Assembly (NCBI RefSeq): GCF_954871325.1
Contig: NC_088778.1
Location: 16,085,666-16,149,665, forward strand
Reading direction: 5' to 3'
From: Gordionus sp. m RMFG-2023
Taxonomy: Eukaryota > Nematomorpha > Gordioida > Chordodea > Parachordodidae
Length of the DNA stretch: 64,000 bases
Part shown: in pieces, positions 12,801-22,099 of the stretch
Layout: each line of letters opens with the position of its first letter
How positions within the stretch are numbered: the first letter of the stretch is position 1
Notes under the pieces: model-generated
The model's input: only the letters and a program-made list of their open reading frames with translations
Told to the model about the DNA's origin: nothing
The model's database searches: none
Made by a program: the position numbers and the translations under genes

Positions 12801-15800
12801 TTTTTATTCGAATGAAAAGATTATAGATGTTATTAATATAAAAATTTGTTTTAATATTATATTAATAAATCCATAAAATCTTATTTATGTGACAGAGTAA
12901 AGAGAAATTTTTTGTAAAATATTTTATAATAAATCTATTTTAGGAGAATGAGAAATACTTAATTTTATCTAGGGCTGCACTTGGGAAAGATTTAAAAATT
13001 CTATTAGCAATGATGAAGCCATTAGCCTAGTCATTGTTAAGGGGTATTAGGGCGCCCCCCCCCTCATAAAATTTATTGGAGATTTGTAGGTCTAATTAGG
13101 CTGTATTAGATTATAAAAATAATTTTGGGTTTTCACTTTTTTTATGTAAAAAGGCTTATTTTCTAAAAATTTTGAATTATAGTCGTTATTTTAAAAAATA
13201 ATTATAACTTTTACTAATTTTTCAGATTCTTGTTTTGTAGGGAGAATTAGTTTAAAATGATATTTACGAGAACGGACAAATTTTCGGAAAAAGATTTCCC
13301 CTGTTCGCTTGATATCTTTCAACTCCCTGACCCACTAGCTGTAATTTAAATAATGATTTTTTCATTACCGACAAATAGATCTTCATTAAAACGAGTTTTT
13401 CATTTGTAACTGAAAACTATAAATAAAGTTACCCCTGATCCGAATGTTAGCCTGTTAGAATTTGAGTGGATGAACTCTGATTCAGTTATATTAATTAACC
13501 ATTTTTTTCTTCAAGACTTCTCCTTGTGACATTTTGATTTTACATTCGGGAATCTTTAATATTTAAATAAATTTTTTTAGTTAGATGGCTGCCAAACTAA
13601 AAAAATACGCAACATATTTTAATTATATAAAATCATGATATAACACTATTAACCAATTAAATTATAGGCTTCCAGAAAACCCTATTCAATTTAAAAATCC
13701 TAGATACTTGAATATTTGATCATCATTTAATCTTAAATTTTTTTACCTTTAGTTTTAGTTTTTTCTAGTTATTTGATATAAAAACCTTTAATGTATTTAA
13801 AATTGACTTTTTAAATAAAAAAAATCGATTTTTTAAAATTTAAATTAACCAAACATTACAGTTGGGTATTATCTTACAACCAGTGATTTATGTTTAAAAT
13901 TCTATAAAATTTAATAATAAATCTAATCATTATTTTCGATTATCGATGTTTAATTATGAATTTATAAAATTTCCACGTTCAAAGTTTATAAAAATTTTAA
14001 TCATGATTTATGAATGTTTATGGAATAATCAAAGTTATATAATTTTTATTATGTTATATAAAATTTTGAATAAAAGAAATTTGTTATATTTTAGGTCTCT
14101 TTTTTTGAGATACAAAAGGATAACAAGGAATCTCAATTAGGTTTTTATATCGAGAAAGGCGGCTACATTACGGATATAGAAATGGGCGGTCTAGCATGGA
14201 ATATGGGGCTGCGTAAAGGGTTCAGAATTGTTGAAGTTATATCATTATATTAATTTGTTTAAAATGAATTAAATTAATATTACATATTTTCATTTAATGT
14301 TCTGTAACGGATTATAAATTAATGATGACTATTTGTTAAATTTTAAAGATTTGTGACAAGTTCGTAGTTACAATGAAATTAAACAGAATACTAAACTTGC
14401 TTAAAAAGATGAAGATAATAAAAATAGTAGCTATACCTCCTTTAGCAGATGGTACCGCGATAAAGTGAGTTTTATGTGAATAATCGCTATATTTTATTAT
14501 TTAATAACGAATCACCACATAACTTATATAATCGAATATTTAAATCGTACCCCCTTAGAATATCCTTATTTTTTATATTTTGCTTGGTATAATTTTTACT
14601 CCACTTTGATGAAAATAAATTCTTATCCTTAATAATACTTAAATTTGAAAGGCTATGTTTTGTGTTGATAATTTTTTTTTATAAAAAAATTACACCACAT
14701 AATGCGTTCCAAATAATTTTATCTAATCGTAATCCAGATATGATTGAGTCATAGCAAATGATTTAATTTTTGTTACACCTACATTTATTACGTGATATTA
14801 ATTTAAACAGTGAAAAGTTCATCAAATTTTTTTACAGGGTGCAAAAATAGCACATTTGAAATTTTTAACACCCAAAATTTTGGATAAAAAAATGAAGAAT
14901 TTTAAAAATCACTAAAATTTTGAGCAAAATTTTATCACCTCTCAAAAATCGTTCTTGCATAATTTGTTTTAAGGAATCATTAATGGCTAACTGTAGGTAT
15001 GCCCTGCATAATATAATAAGAATGACTCCGAAAAAATGTTTTCAATAATTAAAATGAAAAAATAAAAATATCGAACCCTACATTCAATGAACTGTTCAGG
15101 CTAACTAAATCTCCAAGGTCGGGGTTCTCGGCCTTTAATTAAAATTTAATCATTTCTCTATTGTATATATGGAAACGTTTTGCCTAAATGGAAATAATAC
15201 CTTAGGAATGCTGACTTTTGTCCCTCCCCTTCCAACAATGTCACTTAAATTTGAGTACTTTACTCATTTTCCCCACCCCATCCTCTCAGGGTCTATATCG
15301 CAATCTTTTTAAAGGTAGATATAATATAAGAATAATCGAAATTGTTTCCTTTTTTCTTTTTGGATATCGTTGAACTTACAAAATATATTTTTTTGGAATA
15401 AATATTTAATATTTATCTAAAATATATAATTTTAATTAACAAATAGGTCATGCCAAAATTTAACGTGTAATTTATCCCCTTTGCATTCCAGATGTATAAG
15501 GTTAAATTTTGAAGATGCAGGTTATATGATGGACAATCTAAGTCAAAACTCAATAACAATTCAGTAAATGAAATATATAAAAAATTTATTATAAATGTTT
15601 ATAATGATAGAAATCAAAACATTCCAGATGCATATGAAAATCTAGCAATTGATCCAGTTACCCTCAAATTTGATAAATGTAATAATTAATTTTCATATAA
15701 ATATATCGTGCATAGTACATCATAGAATGCAGAATGTCAAACCATTACAGTTTCATTTCTGTTCTTAGTTTTAAATTTTATAATCATTTTAGTCCTTTCC

Positions 15801-18800
15801 GGTTATTTGAAACAAATTTATATCGCAGTTCGTTCCGGTTTGGAAATTCATATCGGTTAGTTTCGGTTTTTATAATTTTTCTTTTTCGATTAATCATGTT
15901 ATATTTTTTAATTGACCCATTAAAAAAAAATAGAAAAATTAGAAGTAGAGAAAATTAGTGGAATGAATTTCTTAATTTTATTATAAAATATGACTAATAA
16001 ATAACAAATTAAGTTACAGAAACATCACACTTTTTCCAGCCTATGAAAAAATATTTTTAAATATTATTTTTATAGTTTAACTAAGAATATAAAAATTCGC
16101 TCGAAAAAACAATATAAATAGAAAATCTTAACTGTTGCATATCTGCAATGTTGACCATCATTAAGGCTAAAAATAATATAATTTATATATATGTAGTGCT
16201 GTAAAGTAACATTATTACTAACGGCATTACCTTTTTGAAAAAAGTATTAACAAATAATTTTAAATTTTTAAAATAAGTTTTAATATTTAAAATAAGTTTT
16301 AATATTTACCAATAATTAATATATATATAATAAATTTTGAATAATATGAAAAAAAATAAATTATACGAATAATTCGATCGAATAATGGATAAAAAATTAT
16401 TGAACAAATAATATATTTTCCTTATTCGCAATAATTTTGTTATTCATATTCGTAAAATACGAATTGAATCTGATCTAATAACGAATAGTTCGTTTATGTA
16501 TTATAGGTATATAAAGTAATTTCACAATCAATATCTATAGCGGCTGAGGCAAAGATATTACTAAAAACATCGATTTTATTTGTATTATATTATAACCATG
16601 TTTGTTTGGGAGTGACGATCCAAATAATAAAAATGCAAAAAACCTTTCTTTTAAACTCTTAAAACGCGTATTTTAAAAATATTTATTAAAAAAATGTTTA
16701 ATTATTATGACAATTGTTGTCTTATATATATAGCAATTTTATTAATATGGTAATTCTTAAACCGATTTTCAAGTCAAATAATTTTTTGATCAATTGTTTG
16801 ATTAACTAATACCATTTTCATGTAATATTTAGTAAAATATTTAATTTTTTTTTATAATTTATAATTAAATTAACTTGATTTATTTTCATATTTTTGATCA
16901 ATATTATTTTAAATGAAAGGTGATATTAAAATATTTATCAATTGTTTTTAGTTTGTCTCAAAACTGATATGACGGAATAATTGAAATTTTTAAGATCAAA
17001 ATAAAATAAAAAAATATGGTAATTGAAAGTAGAATTTAAGATTTTTGAGTAATGTTCATGCGAGAGGATAATTTTCATTAGATCTGCAAATTACATTAAA
17101 TCTTCAAGTTAAAATTAATAGGTTTACAAACCGCTTAACTGTTTTATTTATTGTTTGCTTCATTTCAGCTATATATAACAAAAATAATAATCTAATTCTA
17201 ATATTGATATCACAAGCAAAATTATTATAATAAGTGATTAACCATGATATTTCTTTAGCCATATAAATTCAAATCCAGTAGATCATAAAAGTCCCATTAA
17301 TATATCGTTAATTATCAATCTATGGTTAAATATGGCATAGTTAATATTTAACTCATAACACAACTAATGAATAATCGAGTAAATTATCAAATATAAATAT
17401 TATTAACTGATGTAATTGCTGTCAATTTTCAATTATAGTATTTGAGACATCTTTGGGGTGGGTTATTTTGAAAGGATTATTTTATGAATGATCAATTTAT
17501 ATACTAAATTATAACGATTAAATAGAAAGAATATATGCATATAATTTGTGTATAAAATTTTACATTCCCATAAAAAAATTTCCAGCAGATACTCCATTAT
17601 CAACAGCCTTTAAACCAATAAAACATTCACCTTTGCAAAAATGCATCTCTAGTATTTGCCCACACCCATCATTTGCTGTACCTAACCTTAATAATTTAGG
17701 TCATAGAAATTCTATGGACTCTTGCATCATTAGTTCCGAATACAGCTCTTTAAATTGCAATAATAACAACAATAAAAAGCTTACACCGATAGGAAGTGAA
17801 AAAATGGTCAAAATGACCAATAACCAACGATACAATACCTTCCCCGACAAATCATTAATCTCTTTGAGGGATTTTACCAATGGATCTGGATTGTTAAATT
17901 TGGAAGGACACCTTCGGAAATTGATTGATTTTGATGAGACCCCCACTTTGGATAAATCAGCTTGTTTATTACAAAAGCCATTGTAATAAAATGTTTTGTG
18001 ATAATAATTACATTTTTCTTTGTTGTAAGTTTGAGTATAAGTTATAAAGGTTGTGTAACGATGAGAGGGGCTACAGTAATTTAGTTTGTTTTTAGGGTTA
18101 AATGGCTGAGTCGAGTTGGAAAGGATTAGAAGAATTCTATGATAGATTAAACAATAAAAATTTTTGCTTAAGTTTAATTGTACCTGAGGTAATTTAAGCC
18201 AAAAATTTTGAAAATCATGTACGGCTTAAAAATTAAAATTAATATTGGTTCTTTTTTTGTAATAAAACGATAATTGGTATATTCTTTTATGATTAGGACC
18301 AAGCTATTTTTTTATTACACATAAAATATCTGTTTAATATAGATTTTTGAGCCTAACTTAAAAATAAATACCAAGAGATAAAAAAAAATTGAGCAAGGAA
18401 TGTTGGCTACAACCACGATTACTCAATGCGACTTCTTTTAAATTATTAATTGAAACGAATATATTATATAGCTTATCAAAAAAACCATTACCCGATTCAA
18501 CTGTAACTTCTCAATATAATCACAAAATTGACGTCACAAACTCAGTTCTAAAGAATGTCAGTTGGGAGGAGCAAGATTGGAATTCTTTGGTTGAAACTAC
18601 GACTAATGCTATTAAAAGTTAAATTAATTGTGATTTAAAATATTTCAGAAATAGTATTTTTATTTTATGAATTATTACATTCTACTCTATGAATAATTTA
18701 TGTATAAAATTTTTTGAATACCACCTTGATCAATGGTGGGTTAAATTTTTTATTAGTCAAAAGGGCTCGGAAGTAAAACTTAAATAACTCTTAATTTTTT

Positions 18801-21800
18801 GTTTATTATTTATGGATCCTTTCTAATAAATAGAATTTACAATAGTTGAATGAGAAAATTTCAATATGCTATCAAACCGACATGGTTATCCGGGCTAATT
18901 ATTTCGACCAGTGATCATTCTCATAGTCAGAAAATACAATTTTTTTACATTCTACTTGCTGGGCTGTGGTTTCTTTTCAGGCAGCGTCTGAATTATATAT
19001 CGATTAGTGACTTTTTAAAATGTTTCGTTTTTATCGGTTTAATATATAATCCTGATTAGATATGAAATTCTAAATATAAGAGAGGTGTTAAAAGTAGGAT
19101 GTTTAAATAAATGATACAGAGAGATATTACCTACAAAAGACATATTAAAACCTGTTCAACTGGATTTATTTTTTAACAATTAATTATGACATTAGTATAA
19201 TAAATGGAATAATTTTATGAAAAGGAAAATTTGACGGCATAACACGTTTTTCTAATATAATAAATAAATACATCAACCAGATTGGGGTTAAGGTATAAAA
19301 AAAATGATAAGGCAAGTGGGATAGGTCAAATGACTTTGGTTGGCCTATATAGGCATCCTCATACGACAAAATTAAAAAGTTAGTTATGCAAGCAATGATT
19401 TCACATTTTTATATGGTTCCGAGACTTATATAAGGAAAAATACAAGAGTGCAAGTTTTGAAAGGCAGAGATGAAGATGTTGAGTCGAATAATCAGATGCT
19501 AGTAAGGAGCAGCATACAAGAGAAAAGCGAATTAAAAGAATTAGCAGCTTCCATCAGCACAAAGCTAGTTTTAAATATAAACTAAGATTCTTTGAACTTA
19601 GAATATAAGGAAGAAAGATTATTTATCACAGTGGCGTATCCAGGATTTTCTTATGGGGGGGGGGAGATTTTTTGGGGACTTCGCTCCCAAACCCCCTTTA
19701 CCTGGCTATCGTCCTTTATGTTTTAGCTATTCTATTAAATTATTCATAATTTAATAATAATTATATTTTTAACTATTTGTTACTAATTCGTGCTTATGGA
19801 TATTACAAGCCTATTTTTTATTATTTTAAGTTAGGTATATTATATTTAATAAAGTTTTTTTAAATGTAAAGTTGAAATAAAGTTTAATGTCATTTTTTTT
19901 ATAAAATTTGTTTTAAAAACTACCCTCAGCCTAAATTCTCATACAATATAAGTAGAATATAATTTTTTATTGAAAATACTAATAGTAATGTGTATAAAAT
20001 ATTGACTAGAAAATAATTTAAAAAACAAGTTTTTTTAAATTTCTTATCAAATATAATATTATACAAAAATTTTATTAAATACTATAATTATAATGTGATT
20101 TTTAATTTTCATGGGAATGTTGCCAATTCATCAAGAATTTCGTTTGTCGTTGGAACCAAATCTCTGTGGATATTTAACAGAGCCAACCCATTTAGCCGAG
20201 ATTCGGAAGTAGTACTTCGTAAATATGTTTTCATCTCAAGTTGGAAAAAGTCTTCATTCGTACATGTTGTAATAGGCAAACATGCAAGAATATAAAACAA
20301 TTTCAAAATATTATGAAATTGAGCCAAGGTTTCTTTACACCGATTGAGAGCATCAATAGCATGCTCAGGTAAAATAGCTAAACGTAGTAAATATTTAAAT
20401 TAAACTACAATTCGAATTCGCTGATTAAATTTATTTCAGTATCTATATCATAGGAATAAAATTTTGCTAAATATCTTATTTTACCAATAGTGACATTAGA
20501 AAACGAAGAAGGATCTTTGGGTAATAAAACTTGAAGATTGCTAAAGACTTGTTTTTTATCTAAATACCGTACTTTTATTTGCGATGAAAAGGTATCTAAG
20601 AATGGGATGAAAATGGATATTTTATAATATTCTTCAGTTGAGCCAATATTTATTTTACATCTCAATAATTGCCTAGGTGCTAGACGAGGTTTAATTAGTG
20701 TTATATCATAAAATTTAGCCTTCGATTCAACGTCGAGATAAATATTATGAAAATATTCATCTACATTCATTCTTATTGTATCTTACCTGTTCATATATAT
20801 TTTCCGCCATATCAATAACCTTAACCAAATCTAAATTTGATTTTTGTAAATTTCTACAAAGTAGTGAGCTATAAGAAAATAATTTATTGATGCAACTAGC
20901 AGCAATGATAAACTTATTGATCAATTTAATTTAATAATGATATCGCTTTTGACGACACATTACTTATTTTCATGCTCAGCCTTATTTAACTTTTGTATTT
21001 CTATTCTGTTCTACAAAATGGAAGTAAAAATGAAAAATATTTAAAAAAATAATAGATATTTATTAATAATTAAAAATACTTATTAATTCTAACTCACTAA
21101 TAATTTTGAATTTAATTAAATAATTATATATAATATTAAAATAAATTACCGTTTGATTTCAATCTCTTTGACTAAAATTTTTCCATTTTATTAATATTTT
21201 TGAATAATGTTAATGTAAGGAAAGGAAATTTTAATAAAATTTATTTATAAAAATTAAGTTGTATGTAGGAAAATGGATATTCAAATATTTGTAAAATTTT
21301 GATGGGGAGGGGGGAGGTAAAATTTTTATTAGCTAAAAATGGTATTTATGAAACCAGTCAAATTTGCAATGGGAAATCCCCTCCCCCCCATTGGTTACGC
21401 GCCTGATTTATCATGATTGGTTTTATAAGCCAAATGAATTTTATCAAGGAAAATTTTATTAGATTTAACATGTAATACCATTTCTCGAAACATTGGAATA
21501 TAATAAATTTTCTTACAATGAAATATTATACATTTTAATAAAAATAGTGTGCGAAGATAATCCCAAGTCAAGTAAAGGCACAAACTTTGATCGCGCAAAT
21601 GAAATATACGACGATATAAATTTTAGTAATTTATTGTGTGATGAAAAAATGTAACTTAATTTTATTAATATTTTATTTTGATTTATAAATTGCTACTTTT
21701 TTATTTTATTTAATCTAGTAATATAATACAAAATTTGAAAAACAAATGCCAAAAATTAGAAATCAAATCCGAAAAAGTATTTTTATATTGCTTAACTTCT

Positions 21801-22099
21801 ATAAACATTTAATTATTTATTATAAATATAATATTCTCCTTAATTTGAGCAAAATTAAATTGAAATAAAAGGGAAGGAAAATATTGTATATATTCGACCT
21901 CAAACTCTAAAATCCATAAAAAAATTTCCTTTGTGATGTAAAAAATAAAAAATTATGAATGTTATTGTCATGTTTATTAAATCGGTTTATTTTTAGCTCT
22001 TATATTTTTTAATATTAGGAATCTCAATTTATTAAAGCACTTATCAATGAAAACGAAAAATTAAAACGAAAATTGCTTGATCGATTGGAAGAAAAATGA
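427..22099 (+). CDS. SIPA1L: SIPA1L/SPAR-like Rap GTPase-activating protein, multi-exon, 5' end outside window
   Basis: This is the 3' part of a SIPA1-like (SPAR) RapGAP gene. The family stimulates GTP hydrolysis by Rap1/Rap2 through an asparagine-thumb RapGAP domain and is positioned by a following PDZ domain. Seven exons in order match, as I remember the vertebrate proteins, the RapGAP block with KRHIGND, the FGP...FRNFLLAK block, the KSEKF..MATR block, a linker, the PDZ domain and its last strand ending in IPP. Reading phase is continuous from exon 1 to exon 7 using GT-AG sites, which strongly supports one intact gene. After the PDZ come serine-rich tail exons with weaker assignment and a possible leucine-zipper end at 22,019-22,099. 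The start codon and N-terminus lie left of the window. Introns are swollen by transposons. I am sure of the family; which of the vertebrate paralogues it matches best cannot be told by eye. Confidence 0.92.
1550..1656 (+). CDS. SIPA1L: SIPA1L exon 2: RapGAP domain continued
   Basis: The exon follows an aaatag acceptor and reads [20 protein letters not shown], then FRNFLLAK. The vertebrate family reads AVTRSRDVPSFGPPIPKG and FRDFLLAK at the same point. It completes a lysine codon with exon 1 and ends in phase 1 before gttaga, so that the next exon supplies the rest of a cysteine codon. No stop falls inside. Confidence 0.92.
2657..2851 (+). CDS. SIPA1L: SIPA1L exon 3: end of RapGAP domain
   Basis: After a tattag acceptor the exon reads [20 protein letters not shown], then RLECLKDL, matching the family's [20 protein letters not shown] and YLKDL. 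The end of the exon is less conserved and rich in Asn and Ser. The donor at 2852 is gtgaga, a good consensus, and leaves phase 1. The open frame that runs on to 2910 is intronic read-through. The antisense open frame over the same bases is a shadow. Confidence 0.9.
3157..3788. mobile_element. Non-autonomous hAT remnant with nested MITE
   Basis: The left end is ggggatgtac and the right end is gtacatccct, inverted. The flanks are gtataatt and gtattatt, an 8-bp target duplication with one difference. The interior has gatcggcccgat-type sequence seen in other hAT ends of the window. At about 3,255-3,452 it was itself hit by a MITE of the 10-232 family, so it is older than that insertion. Confidence 0.7.
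3255..3452. mobile_element. Second copy of the 10-232 MITE, reversed and eroded
   Basis: It contains the reversed core of the first MITE, including the gctcataggtggcac block and the aatctcgaggcttag block, and ends atcactac. The left end is badly eroded. It is nested in the hAT remnant 3157-3788. Confidence 0.75.
4366..4535 (+). repeat. Dispersed repeat, copy 1
   Basis: The block from the ccaacacacctacc start to gcaactgcgat recurs in the same orientation at about 7,545-7,675, where it starts ccaacatacctacc and ends gaaactgcga. Both share the acaaatatatattgat and attattc.cagtatg motifs. Open frames over it are chance. Confidence 0.75.
4891..5046 (+). repeat. 78-bp tandem duplication with coding-like frame
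   Basis: Two adjacent 78-bp units encode [18 protein letters not shown] and [20 protein letters not shown] in one open frame. The peptide is almost unchanged between units and looks like ordinary charged protein sequence rather than random AT-rich translation. The surrounding frame (4,888-5,253) is open for 121 codons but degrades into Ile/Asn-rich sequence. It could be a fragment of a captured gene or a transposon protein; no family was recognised. Confidence 0.55.
5222..5725 (-). mobile_element. hAT remnant, same family as 50,152 region
   Basis: Read in reverse, the block carries aaccgatccgattttttttt and then AT-rich sequence that matches the stretch at about 50,225-50,420, including the gaacacccaaag motif. 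The shared ccgatccgat ends are typical of hAT termini. The right side is cut by another insertion starting near 5,736. Confidence 0.6.
5736..6465 (+). mobile_element. Eroded hAT-like element nested in the previous one
   Basis: It starts with cagggttggcaagtcggtca followed by repeated tgaccggtc-type words, and similar inverse words (tttgaccgtatttgacc) appear at about 6,415-6,450. A short open frame at 5,893-6,084 reads [14 protein letters not shown], and a weakly SER-like stretch follows near 6,130, as in a hAT transposase C-terminus. The right end is eroded and no target duplication was found. Confidence 0.4.
6511..6618 (+). repeat. 36-bp tandem repeat, three units
   Basis: Units starting at 6,511, 6,547 and 6,583 share ttattattaccccaacca and an aatggt-like centre. 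Because 36 is a multiple of three, the frame 6,438-6,641 gives a repeated IITPTISNG peptide. I read it as a minisatellite, not a gene. Confidence 0.75.
7545..7675 (+). repeat. Dispersed repeat, copy 2
   Basis: This is the direct partner of the block at 4,366-4,535, somewhat shorter. Both ends of the island therefore carry the same block in the same orientation, which could reflect an internal duplication of the surrounding element. Confidence 0.75.
8102..8603 (+). CDS. SIPA1L: SIPA1L exon 4: linker between RapGAP and PDZ
   Basis: The exon starts after tttacttag and joins exon 3 to make a tyrosine codon. It reads [13 protein letters not shown], later [13 protein letters not shown] and [13 protein letters not shown]. 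The vertebrate proteins have SSMGAIVWAVRAKDY, LLGISNEFIVLIEQ and CRDVIGWTS at matching places. Between these blocks is an Asn-rich expansion. The donor at 8604 (gttagg) is chosen over a nearby gtaggt because only phase 2 joins the next exon in frame. Confidence 0.87.
9385..9615 (+). pseudogene. hAT transposase N-terminus, BED zinc finger
   Basis: The frame reads [20 protein letters not shown] then [10 protein letters not shown], the W..F and C..C half of a BED finger that binds the element's ends. The other half, [17 protein letters not shown] with its H..H pair, is in another frame after an A-run, so a frameshift divides the finger. Downstream, near 9,895-10,000 and 10,010-10,190, are further pieces ([34 protein letters not shown]) typical of the catalytic domain, split among frames. 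Confidence 0.8.
10300..11141 (+). pseudogene. hAT transposase catalytic and C-terminal dimerisation part
   Basis: The longest open part reads [17 protein letters not shown] and later [15 protein letters not shown], hallmark segments of hAT (Ac/RICESLEEPER-like) transposases. The C-terminus near 10,930-11,141 reads [20 protein letters not shown], then [18 protein letters not shown], the dimerisation region with its SERAFS block, ending with a stop. The two parts are in different frames, separated near 10,894. The element therefore no longer encodes a full transposase, though divergence looks modest. Confidence 0.88.
12100..12211 (+). CDS. SIPA1L: SIPA1L exon 5: linker before PDZ
   Basis: After a tttttaag acceptor the exon reads [20 protein letters not shown], then [12 protein letters not shown], matching the family's LKIFYERGECVSV and VKRLQFVSKG. 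It ends in phase 0 at a textbook donor, gtgagt. The acceptor joins in frame with the phase-2 end of exon 4. The preceding hydrophobic codons in the same frame belong to the intron, not to a signal peptide. Confidence 0.9.
12212..14094 (+). other. Intron of SIPA1L, 1.9 kb
   Basis: This is AT-rich intron between a gtgagt donor and a tattttag acceptor. It contains one striking short hairpin near 12,383-12,407 and a C-run at about 13,055. I see no coding exon and no recognisable transposon body. Confidence 0.75.
12383..12407. repeat. Perfect 10-bp GC-rich hairpin
   Basis: The arms tgtcggtcgt and acgaccgaca are exact reverse complements around a 5-base loop. A GC-rich perfect stem stands out in DNA this AT-rich. 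It lies in the intron after exon 5, so it could fold in the pre-mRNA. It may be a remnant transposon end; no function can be assigned. Confidence 0.8.
14095..14235 (+). CDS. SIPA1L: SIPA1L exon 6: PDZ domain
   Basis: The exon is 47 codons in phase 0, from tattttag to gttata. It reads [19 protein letters not shown], then [15 protein letters not shown]. In vertebrate SIPA1L the same PDZ core is QLGFHVNYEGIVADVEPYG and YAWQAGLRQGSRLVE. The carboxylate-binding loop is LGF as in the family. PDZ domains bind C-terminal peptides of membrane or scaffold proteins and would place the GAP at its site of action. Confidence 0.94.
14349..14464 (+). CDS. SIPA1L: SIPA1L exon 7: end of PDZ domain
   Basis: A 113-base intron separates this exon from exon 6, by far the shortest in the gene. 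It reads [20 protein letters not shown], then [14 protein letters not shown], aligning with the family's [20 protein letters not shown] and VVIIPPHDD. It completes the last helix and strand of the PDZ domain. The donor is gtgagt, leaving phase 2. Confidence 0.92.
15515..15678 (+). CDS. SIPA1L: SIPA1L exon 8, tail, two possible splice forms
   Basis: With the acceptor tttgaag at 15,514, exon 8 continues exon 7 in frame as [12 protein letters not shown], ending DPVTLKFDK before a gtaata donor in phase 1. That joins in frame with exon 9. A stronger-looking acceptor, gcattccag at 15,491, would also continue exon 7, in a different frame ([20 protein letters not shown]), with a donor at 15,564; but its end phase does not fit exon 9. 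I prefer the first because the frame stays open for over 50 codons and both phases fit. No domain is recognised. Confidence 0.55.
15679..17585 (+). other. Intron of SIPA1L, 1.9 kb, with hAT-type ends
   Basis: The intron contains sequences resembling hAT termini: a tagtgctgtaaagtaac block at about 16,195 that recurs, inverted, at the end of the remnant near 50,699, and a block of attcg repeats at about 16,355-16,500 that recurs inverted at about 32,620-32,770. No transposase was recognised here, so these look like non-autonomous or eroded copies. Confidence 0.55.
16195..16510. mobile_element. Non-autonomous hAT-type remnant
   Basis: It begins tagtgctgtaaagtaac; the same start, inverted, ends the remnant at 50,699. 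From 16,355 it contains attcgaataa-type words, and the segment matches a reversed block at about 32,620-32,770. No coding sequence is seen. Confidence 0.5.
17586..17982 (+). CDS. SIPA1L: SIPA1L exon 9: Ser/Asn-rich tail
   Basis: This is a long open exon after a tttccag acceptor, reading [19 protein letters not shown], then a serine- and asparagine-rich low-complexity region, then [20 protein letters not shown]. The serine-rich, disordered tail after the PDZ is typical of the family, but the sequence itself is not recognisably conserved. The end is placed at a gtaata donor just before two stops. It is assigned by position, openness and phase fit with exon 8. Confidence 0.65.
18111..18188 (+). 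CDS. Possible small alternative exon of SIPA1L
   Basis: An open stretch reads [18 protein letters not shown], then CLSLIVPE, ending at a gtaatt donor. It resembles coding sequence and vaguely recalls the SKEDFLKLMLPDSP block of the vertebrate tail. Its phases do not fit those of the neighbouring exons, and the frame has a stop just upstream, so it would need an acceptor at the internal gctgag. It may be a cassette exon or chance. Confidence 0.3.
18376..18617 (+). CDS. SIPA1L: SIPA1L exon, tail with WxxLVE block
   Basis: The frame reads [17 protein letters not shown], and near its end [16 protein letters not shown]. The vertebrate tail has LDWTHLVDAARAFE at a comparable position, which supports the assignment. 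An acceptor at 18,375 (accaag) or 18,393 (ttgag) joins exon 9 in frame. The 3' end is uncertain: a weak gttaaa donor lies just before the stop at 18,620. Confidence 0.6.
18618..19395 (+). other. AT-rich stretch without recognised gene
   Basis: This lies downstream of the last assigned tail exon. Short open frames (18,850-19,059 and its antisense neighbour) show no family features. A missing SIPA1L exon might be here but I cannot point to it. Confidence 0.5.
19396..19575 (+). mobile_element. Relic of an RTE-type LINE 3' end
   Basis: One frame gives LYGSETYI and another [12 protein letters not shown] within the same 100 bases. These two blocks are adjacent in the C-terminus of many RTE-clade non-LTR retrotransposons (LYGSETW ... 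AEMRMLRW). The relic is short and frameshifted. Confidence 0.5.
19629..21405 (-). mobile_element. hAT transposon (ZMYM1/P52rIPK-like) with 8-bp target duplication
   Basis: The left end cagtggcgtatccagg with a following G-run pairs with the inverted right end, a C-run then ttggttacgcgcctg. The flanks are atttatca on both sides, a perfect 8-bp target duplication. Transposase fragments lie on the minus strand. At 1.78 kb it is shorter than complete members, so the 5' coding part is largely missing. It sits between the last assigned SIPA1L tail exon and the zipper exon and is unrelated in sequence to the element at 8,984. Confidence 0.93.
20109..20933 (-). pseudogene. hAT transposase fragment (ZMYM1/52-kDa-repressor type)
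   Basis: Minus-strand frames read DMAENIYEQ (about 20,790-20,815), then [15 protein letters not shown] and [16 protein letters not shown] (20,405-20,770). The C-terminus at 20,109-20,327 reads [20 protein letters not shown], then HRD. These are hallmark blocks of the ZMYM1-like hAT lineage, including the C-terminal dimerisation helix. The pieces are in different frames or split by former introns, and the N-terminal finger is absent. It is a dead copy. Confidence 0.88.
22019..22099 (+). CDS. SIPA1L: Possible last exon of SIPA1L, leucine-zipper-like
   Basis: After aatattag the frame reads [20 protein letters not shown], then DRLEEK and stop. It is charged and heptad-like, as expected for the C-terminal coiled coil of the SIPA1L family. 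It starts in phase 0, which the preceding exon's weak donor does not supply, so at least one exon in between is missing or was disrupted by the transposon at 19,629-21,405. Assignment to this gene is inference from position and character. Confidence 0.45.
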   Translation, partial: ESQFIKALINENEKLKRKLLDRLEEK

